DNA from: Stenotrophomonas sp046736075
GTDB taxonomy: Bacteria; Pseudomonadota; Gammaproteobacteria; Xanthomonadales; Xanthomonadaceae
Reading direction: 5' to 3'
Assembly: GCF_046736075.1 (NCBI RefSeq)
Contig: NZ_CP177163.1
Coordinates: 3,472,001 to 3,536,000, forward strand
Length of the DNA: 64,000 nucleotides
Part shown: positions 25,964 to 34,266 of the stretch, piece by piece
Layout of the letters: each line of letters begins with the position of its first letter
Numbering within the stretch: the first letter of the stretch is position 1
Program-made: the position numbers and the translations under genes
Notes under the pieces: model-generated
Seen by the model: only the letters and a program-made list of their open reading frames with translations
Told to the model about the DNA's origin: nothing
The model's database searches: none

Positions 25964-28627
25964 TCAGAACACGTAGTTGAGGTGCATCTGCGCCTGGGTG
26001 TCGGGAGTGCCCAGCAGGCGCTGCGCCAGAACCGCCCCGCCCAGCGCCAGGCGCTGGCGACGGTAGTCCGCGCCGATCATCACCCGGTAGTCCACGCCCG
26101 ACGTGCTGCCCGGCAGCTCGAATGCGTGGCCCTCCGCGCCCTGCAGATACGCCAGGCGACCGCGGGTGTGTTCTTTGACGGAACCGATCAAGGCCGCGTC
26201 GCCACGCACTGTCCACGCCGAACCGACCCGCGCCTGCGCGCCCGTGCCGGCTTCCCACTGCACGCCACGTCGCGTGCCGGCGCCCACCGACAACCCGAAT
26301 GCATCCGCGCCGTGCTCGTGGAAGGCGGCCTCGCGGGTGTGGAACGCGGTGACCCCGAGCCGCGGTTGCCAGTGCAGGGCGGACGTCACCAGATCGCGGC
26401 TCAGCGTGCTGCCGATGCGGGTCCGCGAGAGCGCGCGCTGGCTGTGCGCCGTCGTGTGCGTAGCACCCCACTGGAGCTGTCGTTGACCGTCCATCCGATG
26501 CCACTCGTTGCCGAGGGTGTGCTGGAGGCGGAACGCGCCCAGCGACTGGCCGATGCCGACGCCGGCGAAGCGCGACTGGCTGCGCGTCTGCCCGCCGTCG
26601 TGTGCGGCATCCGCGCTGAGCAGGCCGGTCATCATCTGCAACTGGCGGCCGCCCTGCATCGGTACCGCCAACTGCAGGCCGGTGCCCACGCCCTGCACGC
26701 CGTAGCGGGTTTCAGCCCCCGGCCCGAATGCCAGCAGGCGGTGACCGTCGGTCGGCGCGCTGCGTGCCAGGCTCGACCAGAACGCCTCGCCGTTGGCGGC
26801 CAGGCGCTGGTTTGCCGCCATCACCTGCCCACCGGACAGCTGGTGCAGGGCGCGGTTGAACTCGGCTGTGTCGGCCACTTCCAGACTGTGGAACAGCGCC
26901 GTGTTGCCATAGCCGGCTTCCAGCGCTGCAGCCACACCCTGGACCGACGCATCGGCCAGCGCGCGGTAGTCATTGCGGGTCATCACCACATCGACAGTGC
27001 CGCTGGCATCGCGCTCGGCCTGGGCGCGCCACACCACCGTCGCGCTGCGGATGTTGTCTTCGCCGCTGTCGGCCCCGGTAAACACACCCTGCAGGTGGAC
27101 CTGCGACGCGGCGGTGCCGCGGGTGAAGCCGGTGTCCACCGCGACGTCGGCCAGGTGGCCGCCCTGGTGCAGCACCATGCGCCCGGCGCTGCCATCGGCG
27201 TTGGTGCCCACGGTGTAGCCGCTGATGCCGCGAGGCGCCTGCCAGCCCAGGTCGGCACCGGGCCGGTTGGCCGCGGCGGTGGCGGCATCGGCGTTGATGC
27301 CACTGCCGATGCCATACACATTGACCTGGCCGTTGTTGATCAGCCGTCCGCTGCCGCCGCCCGCAACCTGGAAGGCATGCGAATGGTCGGCGTGAATATT
27401 GATCACGCCACCGCGGCGGTTGTTGAGCGTGGCCGTGCCATCCGAACGCATCGCCACCAGGTGCTGGCCGTTGGCCGCACCGGCGATGCCGAGGTTGATC
27501 GTGCCGTCGTTGATCAGGGTGGCGCCGCGCGCGCCGGACATGGCCACGGCCTGATCACCGGTAACGGTGAGGGTGCCCTGGTTGAGCAGCGTCGCCGATG
27601 CGCCTTCGGCATGCAGGGCCGCGTGGTTGCGGGCGTGGCTGGTGATCTGTCCGCCCGCCCGGTTGATGCCGGTGCTGGCGTGGGTGTCAGCGAGCAGGGT
27701 GAGCACCCGTGCATCGGCATCGAGCACGATGCTGCCGTGGTTGTTGAACGCTTCGATGGTGTCGCGGTCATTGCCGACGCGCGCGGTGGTGGCGTGGATC
27801 AGGCTGCCCTGGTTCAGCGCGCCACTGGCGTGGAGGGTGCCGTGATTCTCGAACCCGGCGGCACCGCCCAGCACGAACCCGCCGCCGTCCACGACCAGCC
27901 GCGCGGGGCGCTGGCGCTCGCCGTTGTCGAAATCGCTGTCGCCCTGCAGCACCACCAGTGTGTCGCGCAACTGCATGTCGCCGTGGTTGTCGATCTCCGC
28001 ATCGCCGTCCAGGGTGATGCGTGCACCCTGCGCCGACAGGCGGCCGAAATTCTCCAGGCTGGCATCGGCCTGCAGATGCAGGCTGCCGCGCAGGTCGAGC
28101 TGGCCACGGTTGTCGAGGTCGCCATCGCGCTCGATCACCAGGCGCGCGGCCTCGCCGACGCGCAGCGTACCGTGGTTGTGCAGATGACCGTTGCTGCGCA
28201 CCGTGAGGCTGCCGGCATTCAGATCCAAGTGGCCGTCGTTGCGTGCGTTGCCGATGATGCGGGTGTCCACCGGCTGATTCCATTGGGACTCACCGCCAGC
28301 CGCCACCAGGGTCTGGCGATCGCCGAACTGGCCGCCTTCCTGGCCGGGGACGGGACCGCCGCCGCCGTTCCCACCGCCATTGCCGCCGCCGTTGCTACCG
28401 CCGCCGCCGGCAGCGCCCGCCGCACCTGCTGCCACGGCGACGATGCCGCCGATCCACCACGCCGACAGGCCGCCTCGGCCGCTGGCCTGCGCCGTCTCGC
28501 AGTCGGTGTCGCCGACGGTATCGCACTGTGCCGCGGTGTCCGCGTGGGCAGGCACCGCAGGCACGCCGCACAGGGCGAGGGCAATCGTCGCGGCGAGCGG
28601 GTGGTGGAAGAGAACGGTACGGCGCAT
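25964..28627 (-). CDS. Type V autotransporter
   Basis: An 887-residue protein. Start at ATG 28627 (GGAG 7 bases upstream) gives a signal peptide (about 1-29, ending PAHA). After it comes a second hydrophobic stretch (AWWIGGIVAVAAGAAGAAGG) and an Asn/Gly low-complexity linker. The passenger is repetitive and beta-helical in look, with many NHG, NRG and NDG turns (about 130-560). The last about 270 residues form an autotransporter barrel ending in Tyr-Val-Phe, the usual C-terminal aromatic. Passengers of this type are adhesins or similar surface proteins; no protease or lipase motif is seen. Confidence 0.88.
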   Translation of the reverse strand: MRRTVLFHHPLAATIALALCGVPAVPAHADTAAQCDTVGDTDCETAQASGRGGLSAWWIGGIVAVAAGAAGAAGGGGSNGGGNGGGNGGGGPVPGQEGGQFGDRQTLVAAGGESQWNQPVDTRIIGNARNDGHLDLNAGSLTVRSNGHLHNHGTLRVGEAARLVIERDGDLDNRGQLDLRGSLHLQADASLENFGRLSAQGARITLDGDAEIDNHGDMQLRDTLVVLQGDSDFDNGERQRPARLVVDGGGFVLGGAAGFENHGTLHASGALNQGSLIHATTARVGNDRDTIEAFNNHGSIVLDADARVLTLLADTHASTGINRAGGQITSHARNHAALHAEGASATLLNQGTLTVTGDQAVAMSGARGATLINDGTINLGIAGAANGQHLVAMRSDGTATLNNRRGGVINIHADHSHAFQVAGGGSGRLINNGQVNVYGIGSGINADAATAAANRPGADLGWQAPRGISGYTVGTNADGSAGRMVLHQGGHLADVAVDTGFTRGTAASQVHLQGVFTGADSGEDNIRSATVVWRAQAERDASGTVDVVMTRNDYRALADASVQGVAAALEAGYGNTALFHSLEVADTAEFNRALHQLSGGQVMAANQRLAANGEAFWSSLARSAPTDGHRLLAFGPGAETRYGVQGVGTGLQLAVPMQGGRQLQMMTGLLSADAAHDGGQTRSQSRFAGVGIGQSLGAFRLQHTLGNEWHRMDGQRQLQWGATHTTAHSQRALSRTRIGSTLSRDLVTSALHWQPRLGVTAFHTREAAFHEHGADAFGLSVGAGTRRGVQWEAGTGAQARVGSAWTVRGDAALIGSVKEHTRGRLAYLQGAEGHAFELPGSTSGVDYRVMIGADYRRQRLALGGAVLAQRLLGTPDTQAQMHLNYVF

Positions 28628-28840
28628 GGGCAGCTCCAGTCGTAGGTGCAGGACGAGGAAAGACGGAGCGGGTGCCGGTCGCGACACCGCTCCGACCGCG
28701 CGAGGGCGGTGAAGGAGCGTCATGGTCGTGACAACGCCGGAGGCTGTATTTGAAACAAATACGAAAAACCCAGAATGTGACCGGGTCGTATGGTGTTAGG
28801 AAACGTTTATGTGTTGCTGCTAACTCGCCGCGTGTAAAAC
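28628..28840. promoter_or_regulatory. Intergenic region upstream of the autotransporter gene
   Basis: These bases hold an AT-rich patch (TTTGAAACAAATACGAAAAACCC near 28750-28772, and AAACGTTTATGTG near 28801) upstream of the autotransporter on the minus strand. Promoter elements are likely here, but I cannot fix a -35/-10 pair. Confidence 0.35.
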
Positions 28841-28871
28841 GCACAACGGCACCGCGTGGGTGCCGTTGTGC
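28841..28871 (-). terminator. Terminator of the POT transporter gene
   Basis: A 13-bp perfect stem, GCACAACGGCACC (28841-28853) with 28859-28871, loop 5 bases. On the minus strand it is followed by GTTTTAC, a short U-run, 20 bases after the transporter stop. Confidence 0.75.
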
Positions 28872-28891
28872 AGGTGCGTTGCGATGCCGGG

Positions 28892-30649
28892 TTACTTCAC
28901 CCCGTGCATCATCTTCTTCAGCAGCGGCGAGCACAGCAGCGCCACCGCCGCACAGCCCAGGCCGATCCACATCAGCAGCCAGAACAGATGCTCGTAGCTG
29001 GCGGCAGCGCTCGCGATGTTCATCGTTTCGCCTTCGGGCACCTCGATCGCGGCGAGCTTGCCGAACAGCGCGGCGAGGGTTTCGGAGAACGCAGTGGCGA
29101 GGAACCAGGTGCCCATCATCAGGCTGACCACGCGCGGCGCGGCCAACTGGGTGACCGCCGACAGGCCGACCGGCGACAGGCACATTTCGCCGATCTCCAG
29201 GATCAGGTAGGCCAGCACCAGCCACCACACGCTGGCCATCTGCCCGCTCGCGCCCACCTGCTGCGCGGCCAGCGCCAGCGGCACGAACGAGAGCGCGGCG
29301 AAGACCAGGCCGAACGAGGATTTGACCGGCTTGGACGGGTCCATGCGGCGTCGGTCCAGCCAGGCCCAGAGCATGGCGAACAGCGGCGCCAGCACCACCA
29401 GGAACAGGCCACCGAGATAGGTCAGCGAACCGGCGGTCTGCGGAATCACCAGGCAGTCGCGGATCAGCATCACCAGCATCAGCGCGACGATGGCGATGAA
29501 CAGGGTGCGCGGCGCGGCCGAGGCCGGGTTGCGTTCGGACAGACGCGCGGCCACCACGAAGCCCAGCGGCGCCAGCAGCAGCGAGGCGATCGACCACGGC
29601 AGCGGGGTGCCGCCCTGGATCACCAGCGCGGGCACCAGGTCCTTGGTGAGCAGGCGGTCGGTGAAGGTCACCCACGAGCCGTAGGTCTGCTCGTACAGGG
29701 TGAAGAACACCAGGGCCATGAAGATCAGCGCCATCAGCGCGATCATCTGCTGGCGCTGCACCGGCGTGCAGCGGGTGCCGGTGAACCAGGCGAACCACAC
29801 CAGCACGCCGCCCAGCACCACGATCATCAGCATCAACGCCAGGCTGATTTCACCGCCGAGGGCGAAGGCGCCGTTTGCGGCGGCCCACATCAGCGCGGCC
29901 ACCGGGATCACGCCGAGCACCGCCACCGCATAGATCAGCCATTCGCGGCGGATGCCCAGCACGCGCTGGCGCAGCGCCGGGGCATCGGACGGCTCGGCGT
30001 GGCCCTGCAGATACTTCTGGCCCCACAGGAACATGGCCAGCCCGATCACCATGCCGATGCCGGCAGCGCCGAAGCCGTACTTCCAGCCGTAGGCTTCGCC
30101 GAGGAAGCCGCACACCAGCGAGGCGAACAGTGCGCCGAGGTTGATGCCGGCGTAGAACAGCGAGAAGCCCGAATCGCGGCGCGGGTCGTTTTCCGGGTAG
30201 AGCTTGCCGACGATGGTGGAGATGTTGGGCTTGAGGAAGCCCACGCCCATGATGATCAGCGCCAGCGACAGGTAGGTGATGCCCAGCGCGGCGTCATCGC
30301 GCACGATCTGGCCGTCGACGCGGGTGGCGGCATGGCCTTCGAAGGCCATGCCGAGGTGACCGAGCACCAGCAGCACGCCGCCGAACACCACCGCCTTGCG
30401 CATGCCCAGCCAGCGATCGGCCAGCAGGCCGCCGAATACGGGGATGCAGTACACCAGACCACCGTACGCGCCGAGCAGGTCGAGCCCGGCCTTGTCGCCG
30501 AACAGGTGGTACTTGGTGAGGTACAGCAGCAGCAGCGCCTTCATGCCGTAGAACGAAAAGCGCTCCCACATCTCGGTGAAGAAGCAGACGTAGACGCCTT
30601 TGGGATGGCCGAGGAAGTCGTCGGAGGCGGGCAGGGCAATGGCGGTCAT
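28892..30649 (-). CDS. POT/PTR-family proton-dependent oligopeptide transporter
   Basis: A 585-residue membrane protein with about 14 hydrophobic segments. The proton-coupling motif FFTEMWERFSFYGM (the ExxERFxYYG signature) is at about residues 23-36, and a PTR signature region (FSLFYAGINLGAL) follows. The family imports di- and tripeptides with protons. ATG 30649 was chosen because the signature then lies at the family's usual distance from the start; the open frame to 30709 adds an uncharacteristic tail. Its neighbours, S9 peptidases and an OPT transporter, point to peptide nutrition. Confidence 0.93.
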   Translation of the reverse strand: MTAIALPASDDFLGHPKGVYVCFFTEMWERFSFYGMKALLLLYLTKYHLFGDKAGLDLLGAYGGLVYCIPVFGGLLADRWLGMRKAVVFGGVLLVLGHLGMAFEGHAATRVDGQIVRDDAALGITYLSLALIIMGVGFLKPNISTIVGKLYPENDPRRDSGFSLFYAGINLGALFASLVCGFLGEAYGWKYGFGAAGIGMVIGLAMFLWGQKYLQGHAEPSDAPALRQRVLGIRREWLIYAVAVLGVIPVAALMWAAANGAFALGGEISLALMLMIVVLGGVLVWFAWFTGTRCTPVQRQQMIALMALIFMALVFFTLYEQTYGSWVTFTDRLLTKDLVPALVIQGGTPLPWSIASLLLAPLGFVVAARLSERNPASAAPRTLFIAIVALMLVMLIRDCLVIPQTAGSLTYLGGLFLVVLAPLFAMLWAWLDRRRMDPSKPVKSSFGLVFAALSFVPLALAAQQVGASGQMASVWWLVLAYLILEIGEMCLSPVGLSAVTQLAAPRVVSLMMGTWFLATAFSETLAALFGKLAAIEVPEGETMNIASAAASYEHLFWLLMWIGLGCAAVALLCSPLLKKMMHGVK

Positions 30650-30737
30650 GGGCGGGCAGGCAGCAGACAGGCGGCGATTATGCCCCCTGTGCTGCGCAGT
30701 TGCCGGCACCCGTTCGGGCCATTGCTACGGTGGGTGG

Positions 30738-30758
30738 GTGCCGACCGTCGGTCGGCAC
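30738..30758. repeat. REP-like palindrome
   Basis: GTGCCGACC (30738-30746), loop GTC, GGTCGGCAC (30750-30758): a perfect 9-bp stem of the same style as the SMAG-type hairpins elsewhere. It lies between two minus-strand genes, just past the stop of the DUF1624-type gene, and may serve as its 3' end. Confidence 0.65.
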
Positions 30759-30765
30759 GCCCTGC

Positions 30766-31917
30766 TCACAGATACCGCAACCACGCCAGATCCCGCCGCC
30801 GCGCCTTCAACCGCGCGAACGCCCGGGTGGGCCAGTACAGCGCGAGGGCCAGCACCGCGGTCAGCGCCCACAGCGTGGCCACATGGTCCACGCCGACATA
30901 CGCCCCGTGGGTTGGCCCCCAGTACGCCTCGGCGAGCACGTACAGCAGCTTCAGCACGTACAGGTGAAGCAGGTAGAAGAACATCGGCGCGGCACCGATG
31001 TCGGCCAGCGGGGCCAGCACACGGGCTACGGCCGGCCGCTCGTACAGGCGCAGCAGCAACAGCCCCACGCCCAGCGTCAGCAGCAGGAACAGCAGGGAAG
31101 GCGGGTACTTGGTGACGTTGAAGACGCTCATCAGCGTCGCCCCGGCGGTGCCGAGCGCCTGCCACGGGCTGTCGCCGTAGACGTTGGCCACACGCAGCAG
31201 CACGAACCCGAGCAGCGCGCCGCCGCCGGCCATCACCAGCCGGCGCTGGCGCTGCGCCGGCTCCCCGCCGCGCGCGAACCACGGCCCGAGCACGTAGCCC
31301 AGGGCGATCACGCCGATCCACGGCAGCACCGGGTAGGAGGTGCGCAGGCGCAGGTGCTCGCCCAGCACGATCCAGTCGCGCTGGTGCAGCACCTTCCACA
31401 GGATCGCCAGTGGCCCATCGCCACTCACCCGGACACCGTCGAGCAGGTTGTGCCCGGCGATCAGCACCAGCGCGAGCGCTGCCAGCACGCCACGCGGCAA
31501 CCACAGCATCCCGGCCAGGGCGATCATGCTCAGGCCGATCGCCCAGATCACCTGCAGGTAGATCACGCTGGGTGGGAACTGCAGCGTCCAGGCGAAGTTG
31601 ACCACCAGCAGCTCCAGCGCCACCAGGAACAGGCCGCGCTTGAGCAGGAACGCGCTCGTCGCACGCCGGCCATCGGCCTTCGTGCTGCCATACAGCCAGG
31701 CCGACAGCCCGGTAAGCAGCACGAACACGGGGGCGCACAGGTGGGCGAGCAGGCGGCTGACGAACAGCGCCGGTTCGGTCTGGTCCACGAGCATCGGGTC
31801 CGGCACCTGGTGGTGCAGGTAGAACGTTTCACGGACGTGGTCCAGCAGCATCAGCACGATGACCGTGCCGCGCAGCTGGTCGATGGAGGTGAGGCGGGAG
31901 GCGAGGGGAGCGGTCAC
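30766..31917 (-). CDS. DUF1624 / heparan-alpha-glucosaminide acetyltransferase-like membrane protein
   Basis: A 383-residue protein with about ten hydrophobic helices. The opening RLTSIDQLRGTVIVLMLLDHVRE is the DUF1624 signature (LDxLRGxxxxxMxxDHxRD), and the APMFFYLLHLYVLK late segment fits this acyltransferase-like group. The family is related to enzymes that transfer acyl groups across membranes. The GTG at 31917 is preferred because it places the signature at the N-terminus; no clear ribosome site is visible. Substrate unknown. Confidence 0.8.
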   Translation of the reverse strand: MTAPLASRLTSIDQLRGTVIVLMLLDHVRETFYLHHQVPDPMLVDQTEPALFVSRLLAHLCAPVFVLLTGLSAWLYGSTKADGRRATSAFLLKRGLFLVALELLVVNFAWTLQFPPSVIYLQVIWAIGLSMIALAGMLWLPRGVLAALALVLIAGHNLLDGVRVSGDGPLAILWKVLHQRDWIVLGEHLRLRTSYPVLPWIGVIALGYVLGPWFARGGEPAQRQRRLVMAGGGALLGFVLLRVANVYGDSPWQALGTAGATLMSVFNVTKYPPSLLFLLLTLGVGLLLLRLYERPAVARVLAPLADIGAAPMFFYLLHLYVLKLLYVLAEAYWGPTHGAYVGVDHVATLWALTAVLALALYWPTRAFARLKARRRDLAWLRYL

Positions 31918-32128
31918 GGCAACGCCAGAGGAGTGGCGCGATAGGATATAACATAACGAAGTGGTGGGGCCTGTCGCCGGGCCTTGCCGATCCGGGCGGG
32001 ATGGCGGCGGTGCGGCCGCCCTATCGTTGTGACCACCGCGAGTCATGCGTGTTGCAGCACGTTTCACACTGGACTTGCCCGGACATGAACGCTAGCGTGG
32101 ACCAGATTTTTTGCCAGCAGGGGCTTCC
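31918..32128. promoter_or_regulatory. Divergent promoter region (DUF1624-type gene / OPT gene)
   Basis: A 211-base gap between diverging starts. It holds an AT-rich patch GATAGGATATAACATAACG (about 31940-31958) suited to a -10 element for the minus-strand gene, and ACCAGATTTTTTGCC near 32101 before the OPT gene. No palindrome or riboswitch-like fold was recognised. Confidence 0.35.
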
Positions 32129-34099
32129 ATGAACAACGACGCTGCGCCCAAACAGCTCACTTTCCGCGCGGTGGTGCTTGCCATCGTGCTGGCGGTGATC
32201 CTGTCGGCGGCCAACGCCTACCTGGGTCTGTTCGCAGGCCTGACCATCGCCACCGCGATTCCCGCGGCCGTCATTTCGATGGGCGTGCTGCGCCTGCTCG
32301 GCGGCGGCACCATCCTTGAGAACAACATCGTCCAGACCGGCGCTTCGGCCGGCTCGTCGATCGCCGCCGGTGTGATCTTCACCATCCCCGCGCTGGTGAT
32401 CATGGGCTACTGGCCGGACTTCAAGTACTGGTGGGTGCTGGGCATCGCCGGTCTGGGTGGCCTGCTGGGCGTGCTGTTCTCCGTGCCGCTGCGCCGGTCG
32501 ATGATCGTCGAAGATCCGCTGCCCTTCCCGGAAGGCAAGGCGGCCGCCGAAGTGCTCAAGGCCGGTGAGAACCCGGGCCCGGGCCTGAAGATCCTCGCCG
32601 TGTCGGCCGTGATCGGCGCCTTCGTGAAGCTGGCGGCCGAAAGCGGTCTGCGCCTGATCCCGGATGCCTGGGCCACCTCGGCCTACGTGGGCAGCTCGAA
32701 GATCACCGCCTTCATCGGCACCAACCTGTCCCCGGCGCTGCTCGGCGTGGGGTACATCGTCGGTCTGAATGTCGGCATCGTGGTGGTGTCCGGCTCGATC
32801 CTGACCTGGCACATCGCCATTCCGCTGTACCAGGCGTTCTTCATGAACACCGATCCGGCGCTGGCGGCATCGATCGCCACGGCCGGCTCGACCGAGGCGG
32901 CATTCGCCATCTGGGGCGCGAAAATGCGTTACCTGGGCGTGGGCGCCATGCTGATCGGCGGCGTCTGGACCCTGATCTCGCTGCGCAAGTCGCTGCTCAA
33001 TGGCGTCAAGAGCGGCTTCGCCGCTGCCCGCAAGAGCGGTGGCCCGGCGCTGGCGCACACCGAGCGCGACCTGCCGATGAAGTGGATGCTGGTGGCCCTG
33101 GTGGTGTTCACCCTGCCGCTGCTGGCGCTGTACCAGGCCATCGTGGGCCAGTGGCACGTGTCGATCCCGATGACCCTGATCATGATCGCCGCGGGCTTCC
33201 TGTTCGTCTCGGTCTCGGCCTACCTGGCCGGCCTGATCGGTTCGTCCAACAACCCGGTCTCGGGCATCACCATCTCCACCATCCTGTTCGCCTCGGCGGT
33301 GCTGGTGGTGCTGCTGGGCGCCGACGGCCTCAAGCCGGTCGGCGTTGGCGGGGCCCCGCTGGGTGCCGTGGCCGCGATCATGATCGGTGCCGTGGTGTGC
33401 TGCGCGGCGGCGGTCGGCGGTGACAACCTGCAGGATCTCAAGGCCGGTTACATCGTCGGCGCCACCCCGTGGAAGCAGCAGCTGATGCTGGGCATCGGCG
33501 CGTTCTCCTGCGCCCTGATCATGGCCCCGGTGCTGAACCTGCTGGCCACCGCCTACGGCATCGGCGTCAAGTCCGAGCTGCACCCCAATGCGCTGGCGGC
33601 GCCGCAGGCAAACCTGATGGCGTCGGTGGCCAAGGGCCTGTTCGGCGGCGAACTGCCGTGGACCTTCATCGGCATCGGTGCCGTGGTTGGCGCGGCGATC
33701 ATCGCCTTCGACAGCTGGCTGAAGTCGCGCAACGCCCGCTTCCGCGTGCCGGTGCTGGCCGCCGCGATCGGTATCTACCTGCCGCTGGAGCTGATGGTGC
33801 CCATCTTCCTGGGCGGTCTGATCGCCTATCTGGTGGAGCGCTTCCACAAGGTGCGCGGCGACGACGAAGAAGGCCGCGACCGCGTGCACAAGCCGGGCGT
33901 GCTGTTTGCCGCTGGCCTGATCACCGGTGAAGCCCTGATGGGTATCGCCATTGCGGTTCCCATCGTGCTCAGCAGCCGCGCCGACGTGCTGGCGCTGCCG
34001 TTCCACCTGCCGGGCGCCCAGTGGATCGGCCTGGCCGTGCTGTTCCTGGTTGGCTGGCTGATCTACCGCACCGGCAAGCGCGCCGTCGGCAACGTGTAA
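32129..34099 (+). CDS. OPT-family oligopeptide transporter
   Basis: A 656-residue membrane protein with about 14-16 hydrophobic segments. The opening (VLSAANAYLGLFAGLTIATAIPAAV) and phrases such as ILENNIVQTGASAGSSIAAGVIF, EDPLPFPEGKAAAEVLKAGE and VGGDNLQDLKAGYIVGATP are diagnostic of bacterial OPT transporters, which move oligopeptides or metal chelates. ATG 32129, following GCAGGGGCTTCC, is preferred over 32111. A stem-loop follows the stop. It lies between a POT transporter and a secreted peptidase gene, so peptide uptake is the likeliest role. Confidence 0.93.
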   Translation: MNNDAAPKQLTFRAVVLAIVLAVILSAANAYLGLFAGLTIATAIPAAVISMGVLRLLGGGTILENNIVQTGASAGSSIAAGVIFTIPALVIMGYWPDFKYWWVLGIAGLGGLLGVLFSVPLRRSMIVEDPLPFPEGKAAAEVLKAGENPGPGLKILAVSAVIGAFVKLAAESGLRLIPDAWATSAYVGSSKITAFIGTNLSPALLGVGYIVGLNVGIVVVSGSILTWHIAIPLYQAFFMNTDPALAASIATAGSTEAAFAIWGAKMRYLGVGAMLIGGVWTLISLRKSLLNGVKSGFAAARKSGGPALAHTERDLPMKWMLVALVVFTLPLLALYQAIVGQWHVSIPMTLIMIAAGFLFVSVSAYLAGLIGSSNNPVSGITISTILFASAVLVVLLGADGLKPVGVGGAPLGAVAAIMIGAVVCCAAAVGGDNLQDLKAGYIVGATPWKQQLMLGIGAFSCALIMAPVLNLLATAYGIGVKSELHPNALAAPQANLMASVAKGLFGGELPWTFIGIGAVVGAAIIAFDSWLKSRNARFRVPVLAAAIGIYLPLELMVPIFLGGLIAYLVERFHKVRGDDEEGRDRVHKPGVLFAAGLITGEALMGIAIAVPIVLSSRADVLALPFHLPGAQWIGLAVLFLVGWLIYRTGKRAVGNV

Positions 34100-34110
34100 G
34101 CCATCCTGGA

Positions 34111-34135
34111 GGGAGCCGGGCAGGGCCCGGCTCCC
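34111..34135 (+). terminator. Stem-loop after the OPT gene
   Basis: GGGAGCCGGGC (34111-34121), loop AGG, GCCCGGCTCCC (34125-34135): a perfect 11-bp GC-rich stem starting 12 bases after the stop. It lacks a T-run. Confidence 0.65.
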
Positions 34136-34266
34136 CCGCACGGGGTCGCGCGCAACGCGTGCCCCCACGGGTTTGCCGGATCTGGCCAAGCCCATGACCT
34201 GTGGCCTTTGCGTCTGGCCGGGCACCGCCTTTACCATCGGCGTTTTGCCGTCCCGCGGAGACCCCG

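Noticed and set aside
25625..28645. A 1006-residue plus-strand open frame across the autotransporter gene
   Set aside because: Antisense to the autotransporter; no domain, and it begins inside the upstream peptidase gene.
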